A DNA stretch of 23,073 nucleotides. Source: CAZNPH01 sp964574985. GTDB lineage: Bacteria; Bacteroidota; Bacteroidia; Bacteroidales; SM23-62. Each line of letters starts with the position of its first letter. Positions within the stretch are counted from its first letter, which is position 1. Of this stretch, positions 14,490-23,073 are shown in pieces. The translations under genes were made by a program, and so were the position numbers. The notes under the pieces were generated by a model. The model had not been told where the DNA came from and ran no database searches. It worked only from the letters and a program-made list of their open reading frames with translations. The DNA is taken from contig CAZNPH010000032.1 in assembly GCA_964574985.1 (NCBI GenBank), positions 1 through 23,073 on the forward strand. Direction: 5' to 3'.

Positions 14490-17400
14490 ACCCGCATCAG
14501 ACAACTGTCCAATTTCCGTTGTTGTAATAAGCAAAATAGCCACTTCACTGGTATCTGCACCACATGCCCCGGTTACAATGCAGTCATAGTTTCCTGTATC
14601 CGCAGTCACGATAGAGGCAATTGTGTACGTACTATCTGTGCCGGCAATGTTTCCCTGGTCTTTTCTCCATTGATAAACAATATTCACTCCCCTTGCCAAA
14701 ACGCTAAATTCAGCTGTCTCACCCGGAGATGCATTTACATCAGCAGGATGCTGAATGATTACTGTGGCAGGATGCACATTGATCTGCGCGTTGCCTGAAC
14801 TGACATTACCACACCCGCCGGAAACATTGCAATAATAGGTGCCGGTATTCAACGTGTCTGATGATATAGCCAGACTCGATGAGGTCTCACCCTCAATGGA
14901 TGTTGCATCCTTGCACCACTGGTAGCTCAACGTGCCGGCACCCGTCGCGGATACGTTCAGCGCAACATCNNNNNNNNNNNNNNNNNNNNNNNNNNNNNNN
15001 NNNNNNNNNNNNNNNNNNNNNNNNNNNNNNNNNNNNNNNNNNNNNNNNNNNNNNNNNNNNNNNNNNNNNCCCCTCACAAACCGTGGTGGAAGCCGCGGGC
15101 TGAGCGGTGATCACCGTGGCTGACTGAACAGTGAGATATGCCGGGGCGCTTATGGTGCTGTCATCAGGATTGCTGACAATGCAACGATAACCATACCCGT
15201 CCATATCTGTTGTTACGACAGTCAGATGAAGAACCGGGGTGATTGCGTTGCTGTATACCCCCCCATCGGTGATGTTTATAAATCCTTCTCCTTCCTGGTC
15301 ATCCACTTGCCATTGATAGCCAATCCTGCCATAGCCTGATGCCTCAATTGAAAATGTATCATCGGTACCTTCACAGGTTGTTGTGTTTTGGGGCTGATTA
15401 TTAATGGATGGAGGCGGACTCGTATTCTCATAGGAAACGATCCGGTCGTCCTGTGAAGATGCGGAGAGTACTTCCAAATCTCCGTCACCATCCAGATCGG
15501 CTGCAAATACGCCATAGGCTCCGACAGCAGTTGTTGATATTTCATGGGAAGTGAATTGCCCGACCCCGTCATTTTCGTACCATGCAATTGTATTGTCTCC
15601 ATAACTGGCAGAAAGCACATCGGCATCTCCGTCACCGTCAACATCGGCAGCAAATACACTTCTTGCTTTATTGGCCGTATCGGAAATTAAATATTCTGTA
15701 AAGTTCTCGCTTCCGTCATTTTCGTACCATGCAATCTTATCATCATTATACGAAGCGGAAAGAACATCCATATAACCGTCTCCGTTCACATCGGCGGCAT
15801 ATACACATTGTGCCTGATCGGCCGAAGTTGAAATTGGGTGTTCTGTAAAGTTTTCGCTTCCGTCATTTTCATACCACGCGATTTTGTCATCATAGGCTGA
15901 TGCAGACAGTACATCAATATCGCCATCTTCGTCCAAATCAACTGCATGACTGCTGAGAACACCATTTGCCGAAGTTGTAATGATGTGACCGCTGAAGTTT
16001 CCGCCGCCTGTATTTTCGTACCAGAGCACCTGGTCATCATCGAAAAATGCGGTTGATATATCCATGTCTCCGTCCCCGTCCATATCCACAGGGCAAACGC
16101 TGCGCACATTATCCGCTGTGTCAGCGATGGTATGAGGCGTAAAATTCTGATCACCGTCATTCTCATACCAAGCAAGGACATTGTCGCCGAAAGAAGCAGA
16201 CAATACATCCATATTACCGTCTCCGTTCATGTCGGCGGCACTAACATCGAATGCATAATCAGCCGAAACGGAAATTTCCCGGAGGGTAAAATTGCCTTCA
16301 CCTTCATTCTCAAACCACAGGATCCTATCATCATTACTTGAAGCTGATAAAACATCATTGTCGCCGTCACCGTCCATATCCGCAGCATATACATGATAAG
16401 CGCCATCGGCAAATGTACTGATATCATCGGAAACAAAATCGCATGCAGCAGATTCACTTTCAACAACAAATTGCATAGTATAGTCACTGCCCAGGGCAAT
16501 GTGATTGATTCCCTGAATACCTGTGGTAATGATCGCTGTCACCTTTTCTCCCGGCATAAAATCAGATGAAGGATCAAAGACAATTGTCTCCGAACCTCCA
16601 CCGGACAATTCCCCATCGATCTTCCCACTGAAATTACCGTACACGATGAAGGTATTTCCATCAACAGTACTGCCGTCAACCGGGGCACTGAATTTTACTT
16701 CAATATTGCAGTCAACGGCGACGCTCTGTTGATTCGGAGACGGACTGGAGGATGTCACCGTGTCGGGAAAAACGTTTTCATACCAGGTGATCCGGTCGTC
16801 ATAACAGGATGCAGAAAGGACATCCAGGTCGCCGTCACCGTCCATGTCAGCTGTAAATACAGACCTGGCAGATTCGGCCGTATCTGTAATGGTGTAAACT
16901 GTAAATTCTTCATTACCGTCGTTCCGGTGCCAACTGATTTTGTGACTCAAGCTGGAAGATGTAACAAGATCCATATTTCCGTCCACATCCAGGTCACATA
17001 CATAAATTCCGGAAACATCCAGTAAGGAGGAAGAGATATCGTGGGCTGTAAACTGCTTGTTTCCGTCATTTTCGAACCAGGTCATTGAATTGCTGTTTTC
17101 GTAACAGGCGATAACATCTTGATTGCCATCCTTATTTAGGTCTGCTACATGGACCTGTATGGCATTTCGTCCGGTGGTCGAGATTTCATGCGGTATAAAG
17201 TCTGCCTTGCCGTCGTTTTCATACCAGGCAATTTCAGGATCAAAATGATCGAAGGTACAGGAAACCACATCCATGTCCCCGTCATTGTCCATATCCGCTG
17301 CATATACGCCATTTGCCCAATCGGCGGTGTCGGATATGATGTGCTCGCTGAAATTTACATTACCGTCGTTTTTATACCAGGCAATTTTATCATCATTCTG

Positions 17401-20400
17401 GGATGCGGATAGCACATCCATATATCCGTCCCCGTCGACATCAGCTGCATAAACACAAGAGGCATAATCGGCTGATGTTGAAATAATATGTTCCGTAAAG
17501 TTTTCAGAACCGTCATTTTCATACCAGGCAATTTTATCATCTCTTACGGAGGCAGAAAGTATATCCATGTCACCGTCCCGGTCCAGGTCTGCTGCATGGA
17601 CCCATGCAGCTTCATTCGCATCGTAAGAAACTCCGTGTTCGGTAAAACTGTTTGATCCATCATTTTCATACCAGGCAATTTTGTCATCGTTTTCCGATGC
17701 CGAAAGCACATCCACATCTCCGTCACCATCCATATCCGCAGCAAAAACATTATTTGCTCCGTTGGCTGAATGACTGATCTCATGAGAAATAAATTTTGCA
17801 CCGGAGGCCTCTCCGGCAACCGTAAACTGCCATGTATAGGATGTTTCCATGGAAGTTCCCGTTACATTCTGAATGTCTGATAAAAGCGTCACGGTAACAT
17901 GTTCACCCGGCAGAAAACTACCGGAGGGATCAAATGTAACGGTACTGGTTCCTCCTCCCGAAATGGTCCCTGAAATCTTGCCGCTGAACATCCCGGTAAC
18001 CTTGAAAGTAGAAGCATTCACGGTCTCCCCGTCGACAGCTTCACTGAATGTAACCACAATGTCGTTTCCCGGATCAACATATTGTTCATTTTGCCCGGGA
18101 TTGGCAGATACAACATATGGCGGGTCAAAATTCTCATACCAGGCGATCCGACCCTGGCTTTCGGAGGCAGAAATTACATCCAGGTCTCCATCTCCGTCCA
18201 TATCGGCAGCAAAAACAGAATTTGCCCCACTGGTTGTATCCGATATTATATGTTTCCTGAACTGTTCATCCCCGTCGTTTTCATACCAAGCCAACACCTG
18301 GTCATGATAAGCAGCAGCAAGAATATCCAGATCCTCATCTCCGTCCATGTCACAGGTATGAACGCAATACGCCCCGTCAGCCTCTGTATCGATCTCGTGT
18401 ATTGTAAAGGATTGATTCCCGTCATTTTCATGCCACAGGATCCTGTCACCTGTCTGCGAAGCCGATAATACATCCACATCTCCGTCTTCATCGAGATCTG
18501 CCGCATAAACACTGACTGCATATTCCACAACGGCCGAGATGTTGTAAGCATGAAATAATCCGCTCCCGTCATTTTCATACCATACAACCTTGTTGTCGTT
18601 CTGGGAGGCCGAAAGCATATCCATGTCGCCATCACTGTCCAGATCAACTGGATATATGCATTTCGGGCCATCCACTGTAGTATCTGTCACCAATACTTCT
18701 GTAAAATTTTCGCTCCCGTCGTTTTTATACCAGGCGATTTTATCATCATTCCAGGATGCTGAGAGTACATCCATATCCCCGTCGCCGTCAATATCTGCAG
18801 AAAATACATCGCAGGCATTGTCTGCGGAGGAAGAAATGACGTGTTCAGTAAAACTCTCTGAGCCATTGTTTTCATACCAGGCAATCTTGTCATCATTCTC
18901 CGAAGCCGAAATCACGTCCATATCCCCGTCCAGATCCATGTCTGCTGCATGTACAGCACTGGCACCCAATGCCGATGTGGATATGGAATATCCGGCAAAA
19001 TTGCCGGCTCCGTCATTCTCATACCAGGTGATCTCATTATTGCTCCGGGATGAGGATAGTACATCGATATCCCCGTCACCATCCACATCCGAAGCAAACA
19101 CACTGCTGGCCATATCTACGTCGGAACTGATAATATTCGGAGCAAATACATTCCTGACCGGGCTGCTTTTTACAACAAATTGCCAGGTATAATCATCCCC
19201 CAGCCCGAGTCCGTCTAAACTCTCAAGGTTTGTTGTAAGGGTCACGGTCACCCGTTCACCGGATTTAAAAACGGCATCCGGAGAAAAGACAATACTGCTT
19301 GTTCCACCCCCGGAATAACTCCCTGGAATCAGTCCGGTTGCACTCCCGGTCACCACAAAAGAAGCGGCATCGATGGAACTGTTGTCCATAGCTGTGCTGA
19401 AATTCACCGTGATGTCATCATCCGCATCCACATGCAATTGGTTTTGGCCAGGACTATGAGAAAGAATGGCCGGTCGGTAATCGTTTTTATACCAGGGAAT
19501 ATTATCATCAACGGTTGATTCGGTAATGATGTCCAGATCACCGTCTCCGTCCATATCTACAGCATGAATACTTTGCACTGCGGTTGCTTCAGATGTTATT
19601 GTATGACTGGTAAAGTTTTCTGTGCCGTCATTTTCATACCAGGCGACTTTTTTATCCGAACGGGATGTGGAAAGCACGTCCATATTCCCGTCACCGTTCA
19701 AATCGGCAGCATGAACACAACTGGCAATATTGGCCGAAGTGGAAATAGTATCTTCGATAAAATTTTGAGTTCCGTCATTCCGATACCAAGATATTTTATC
19801 ATCGCTATCTGAAGCCGAAAGTACGTCCATGTGGCCGTCGCCGTCAATATCTGCGGCATAAACCGATGATGCCCCGTCAGAAAGAATTGAAATTTCATGC
19901 TCCGTAAAGTTTTGACTGCCATCATTTTCATACCAGGCAATCTTGTCATCCGAAGAAGAAGCAGAAAGTACATCCATATCTCCGTCACCATCCACATCCG
20001 AAGCATGTACACATTGTGCATCCTCCGCCGAAGAAGAAATGACATGTGGAGTAAAATTTTCGCTTCCGTCATTCTCATACCAGACGATCTTGTCATTTTC
20101 ATCCAGTGCGGAAAGTACATCCATGTCACTATCACTGTCGACATCTGCCGAAAAAATGTACCTGACACCGTCTTCTGCATCCGCTATGTCATGAGAAGAA
20201 AAGTTTTGACTACCATCATTTTCATACCAGGCTATTTTTTTTGAAACAAAAGAATCAAATACAATGATCATATCCATATCCCCATCTCCATTCAGGTCAC
20301 TTCCCCGGATCATTTGCACACCCATAGCGCTGGCAATATCATGCTGTTCCAAACTGTCGGTACCAGTATTTTCGTACCATTGTATTTTACCATTGCTGTA

Positions 20401-22245
20401 GCACGAGGAAAAAACATCCATGTCCCCGTCACCATCCACATCGGCCGGGTACACACTGTAGGCAGGATCGGACGCCGTATATATATATTTGTCAATGAAA
20501 CCAGCTCCCGAAACTCCGGAACGGATAGTAAATTGCCAGGCATAATCATTCTTAATGATTTCATCGGTAATTGTCACAGTAATCACTTCACCCGGTTGAT
20601 ATTCGATCGACGGTGTAAATATCCATTCATCCTGTCCGTTGCTTGAAAAATTTCCGGGAATCTGGCCGCTGGCACTGCCGTCCACATTGAAGGAATGTTT
20701 ATCAGGTTTCTCGCTGTCTGACAGAGGCAAAGTAAATTTAACCGTGATGACTGTATCCGTGGGGACATTTTGCCGGTTTTGAGACGGTTCATGGGACAAA
20801 ATGGAAGGAAAATCCATTTGTTCAAACCATCTGATCTGACTGCAATTATCGGCAGCAGAGACGATATCCAGATCATCATCCCCATCAATATCTGCAGCAA
20901 AAACCCCATAGGAAATTCCCGAAAGGTCAAATTCATGATCGGTGAAATTTTCAGAACCATCGTTCTCATACCAGGAACATTTAGCATCGTCTCCACTAGC
21001 TGTTGATGACAATACGTCTATGTCCCCGTCCCCATCTATATCGGCCGCATAAACGCAAGCTGCGTGATCCGCAGTATCGGATATTGAATGTTCAGTAAAG
21101 CTTTCACTTCCGTCATTTTCATACCAGGCAATCTTATCATCACGAAAAGAAGCAGACATTACATCCATATCATCATCTCCGTCGACGTCCGCAGCAAATA
21201 ACCATTGTGCTCCGTCTGCAGATGTTGATATACTATGTTCCGTAAAACTTTCGGATCCGTCATTTTCATACCAGGCAATTTTGTCGTCGCCTATAGATGC
21301 TGACAATACATCCATATCTCCGTCATCATCCACATCAACCGCATAAACATAACTCGCAGCGTCAGCAGATGTTGATATGGAATGTTCTGTAAAGCTTTCA
21401 CTTCCGTCATTTTCATACCAGGCAATCATATCATCAGAATCCGATGCGGAAAGCAGATCCATCTCACCATCCCCGTTTACATCCGCTACATAAACGCATT
21501 CTACTCCGTTTGCCGTTGTGGACAATTTGTTTTCTGTAAAATTTTCACCTCCGTCATTTTCATACCAGGCAATTTTGTTGTCCGTCGATGAAACAGAGAG
21601 TAAATCCACCTCACCATCCCCATTTATGTCTGCAGCCGTAACCATTTTGGCTCCATCTGCAGTATCCGAAACAATATGCTCCGTAAAACTTCCGGTCCCG
21701 TTATTTTCATGCCAGGCAATTTCATCATCCGACCAAGAAGCCCTGAGTACATCCATGTCTCCATCATTGTCCACATCGACAACATATATGTTTCTTGAAC
21801 CGCTCGCTGATATACTGAAATTTTCATCGGTAAAACTACCTGTACTCCTTTCGCTTTCAACATTAAAATGCCAGGTGTAATCCTCGCTCAAAGGGTTTGA
21901 ACCGGATGCAGTACGGATATCTGTGGTCAGTGTTACGGTGACGACTTCCCCGGGCTGAAAATCAGAACCGGGAGTAAAAACAATTTCAGAAAGACCAGTG
22001 ATTGTATAAAGCCCTGTGATCTTACCGGTCAGATTGCCATCCACATTGAATGAATGATCGCCTATGGTCCCAAAATCTACAGATGAACTGAAATTTACCG
22101 TAATGGTAGTGTCCGCAGCAACTTTTTGCTGATTTTGATCAGGATAATGTGAAGTAACTGTGAGTTGAGCTTGATTTCTTTGTGCCCCCACCAAAAAAAG
22201 GAACATAAGAATCCATTGGGAATTTTTTGAGAACAAGTTTTTCAT
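14265..22245 (-). CDS. Giant T9SS-secreted protein with five Ig plus seven-repeat FG-GAP modules
   Basis: One gene, split by a run of 100 N: 2,392 residues before the gap and 234 after it. A signal peptide (about residues 1-26, ending NQAQ) is followed by five modules at residues 27-478, 479-923, 924-1375, 1376-1826 and 1827-2277. Each has an Ig-like domain of the SbsA/Big_5 type (for example SHYPDQNQQKVAADTTITV) and then exactly seven FG-GAP/VCBS repeats of about 49 residues. A typical repeat is AADVDGDGDMDVLSAS, DDKIAWYENDG, ENFTEHxIST, where the DxDGDGDxD loop is calcium-binding. Three Ig-like domains with paired Cys follow, the second interrupted by the gap, and then a T9SS type A sorting domain. 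Secretion to the cell surface or medium is expected. The function is unknown; adhesion or ligand binding is likely from the fold. The two parts differ in nominal frame only because the N run is not a true length. Confidence 0.92.
14970..15069. other. Assembly gap (100 N)
   Basis: Exactly 100 unknown bases, a standard placeholder, inside an Ig-like domain of the giant protein. Upstream coding ends at CEG (residue 2392) and downstream coding resumes in a different nominal frame at DVALNVSATG. Since 100 is not a multiple of three, the real length differs or a frameshift exists. Confidence 0.99.
15415..22167 (-). repeat. Five 1.35-kb coding super-repeats, each Ig domain plus seven FG-GAP repeats
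   Basis: Modules, in protein order, lie at 20812-22167, 19477-20811, 18121-19476, 16768-18120 and 15415-16767, measuring 1356, 1335, 1356, 1353 and 1353 nt. Within each, seven repeats of about 147 nt can be counted by their DxDxDxD loop, giving 35 in total. Conservation is strongest in the segment coding for IAWYENDGSENFTEH. The modules are clearly diverged in nucleotide sequence, so most of the duplication is old. Confidence 0.9.
21095..21427 (-). repeat. Exact 39-bp direct repeat two blades apart
   Basis: The same 39 bases occur at 21095-21133 and 21389-21427, exactly 294 nt (two repeat units) apart, within the first module. Both encode part of an identical IAWYENDGSESFTEHSIS stretch. A third, intermediate copy at about 21242-21280 has the same protein sequence but several base changes. 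This points to recent duplication or gene conversion here. Confidence 0.75.
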
Positions 22246-22592
22246 GACGTGGGAAAATAAAAAAGGTGATTGCTAAGAAGAATGTATCAGATTTGTTGAT
22301 TTCTGAAGAAAAGTATTTCCCACTGGTCTTTGAAAACTTTTGTAATATCATAACTCCCGTATTGATGATTCACCTTACGAGAAATCGCTTGTGGATCATT
22401 GCATTTATAAAAGAATGAATCACAAGATTGAAAGTGAAAACCATAAACATTTACTAAAATACCTTAAAAATAGGTAAGTCAAATATTAACTCTGTTAATT
22501 CAAAATTATTAAATATTTATCGATTTGAAAAATATTAACCGGGAATATTGGAAGCTTTTCTTTTCGGCCGGTATGAATACCTACGGTCCGGA
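22246..22592. other. Intergenic region between the giant gene and the HtrA-type gene
   Basis: 347 nt, AT-rich, with no credible gene. On the minus strand TAATTTTG (22501-22508) matches the TAnnTTTG -7 consensus and could start transcription of the giant gene with a long leader of about 250 nt; no good -33 element is seen. A short dyad GGTAT-TC-ATACC lies at 22570-22581, downstream of the HtrA-type stop, without a T-run, so no convincing terminator is present. Confidence 0.4.
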
Positions 22593-23073
22593 TCATAGTC
22601 CGAAAGCGTAATAATATGTTCCCGGATAATCTTCGTATACCCCTTCGACCATCACACCGCCTTTCCTGCCTTCAACCAATTCCACAAACTCCTCAACTGT
22701 GCTAACCGGCTTACCGTTCACCCGGGTGATGATGAATCCTTCGCGCACATTGGTCTGCTGACTCAGTTTGCCTCCCCGCAGGCCGGTGATTTTGACGCCT
22801 CCGTCAATACCAAGCTTCCTGGCAGTTTTTTTATCAATTTCCTCAAGCTCTATGCCCAGAACGTTCAGAATATCTTCCTCTCCGCGCTCAACGATCCTGG
22901 CTTCACCCTCCCGGTTGCGGAGGGTAACCTCAAATCCCATTTCTTTTCCGGAGCGGTTGACTTTCAGTTCAACCCGGTCACCGGGGCGATGGCGTCCGAT
23001 GATCTCCAGCAATTCTCCCCTATGACCGCCAAATTCGGTAAACGCATTAATCTATAATGGTTTACGATCGGGC
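22593..23073 (-). CDS. HtrA/Do-type serine protease, C-terminal PDZ part (5' end outside window)
   Basis: Periplasmic quality-control protease of the Do (DegP/DegQ) family; only the C-terminal part is inside the window. Visible are the end of the first PDZ domain (LLEIIGRHRPGDRVELKVNR) and then the second PDZ domain, LGIELEEIDKKTARKLGI, GVKITGLRGGKLSQQ, GFIITRVNGKPVSTVEEF. The C-terminus, EDYPGTYYYAFGL, is like that of Bacteroidota Do proteases. The protease domain with its catalytic triad would lie to the right. Reading toward the edge, the frame passes INAFTEF and then meets TAG at 23052-23054. Beyond it the same frame gives DRKPL, which fits a PDZ loop of the DGKPV-NAFTE kind, so the stop looks internal to the gene. 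It may be a nonsense mutation or a sequence error. Confidence 0.8.

Noticed and set aside
18590..19192. Plus-strand open frame of 200 codons, rich in Ser-Ile-Ser-Pro-Ser repeats
   Set aside because: It is the reverse reading of the Asp/Gly-rich repeat units of the giant gene; the periodicity is inherited from the real frame.
15415..22167. Regular approximately 147-nt periodicity suggesting a non-coding satellite or CRISPR-like array
   Set aside because: The repeats are diverged, in frame without stops, and encode FG-GAP/VCBS blades; there are no short identical repeats with unique spacers.
1131..23054. TAG reassigned to an amino acid (in-frame TAG in the GH2-like and HtrA-type genes, and no intact gene in the window ending in TAG)
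   Set aside because: The intact genes, including more than 2,600 codons of the giant gene, contain no in-frame TAG, which would be unlikely if TAG were sense. The GH2-like gene is broken in two other ways as well. The lack of TAG stops in about a dozen genes can be chance.

Overview
The window looks like a chromosomal piece of an anaerobic or facultative, polysaccharide-degrading member of the Bacteroidota. The evidence is a protein with a C-terminal type IX secretion (T9SS) sorting domain, lipoprotein-type signal peptides on several enzymes, a sulfatase/glycosidase catabolic cluster, promoter elements of the TAnnTTTG type, and weak Shine-Dalgarno sites. A run of exactly 100 N (14970-15069) shows that this is a draft scaffold.

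Left edge (1-2640) is a zone of decay. An ISL3-family transposase runs in from the left edge and its element has cut off the 3' end of a glycoside hydrolase 2-type TIM-barrel lipoprotein gene. That gene also carries an in-frame amber codon directly after its catalytic nucleophile and a +1 shift in a homopolymer. Next to it lies a degraded AbiEi/AbiEii toxin-antitoxin pair.

2707-10525, all on the minus strand, is a sugar-catabolism cluster. In transcription order it holds a GH27 alpha-galactosidase (secreted), a sodium:solute symporter, a creatininase-family amidohydrolase, a Gfo/Idh/MocA oxidoreductase, an L-fucose isomerase-like putative lipoprotein and a sulfatase. Spacing is short (an overlap or 30-46 nt), apart from a 165-nt gap before the isomerase. 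A TATCTTTG promoter element and two perfect palindromes lie ahead of the GH27 gene. The likely job is desulfation and cleavage of a sulfated alpha-galactoside outside the cytoplasm, sodium-driven uptake of the product, and oxidation inside. No SusC/SusD pair is in the window. A CapA-like metallophosphatase gene lies upstream on the same strand.

11991-14033, on the plus strand, holds a DUF2459 putative lipoprotein and a serpin with an inhibitory-type hinge, closed by a strong hairpin terminator.

14265-22245, on the minus strand, is one giant T9SS cargo protein of more than 2,600 residues. It is built from five successive copies of an Ig-like (SbsA/Big_5-type) domain plus exactly seven FG-GAP/VCBS repeats, so it reads as five seven-bladed calcium-binding propellers on Ig spacers, followed by three Ig-like domains and the sorting domain. 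The N gap falls inside one of those Ig domains. At the right edge is the C-terminal part of an HtrA/Do-type serine protease whose reading frame meets a stop codon close to the window end.
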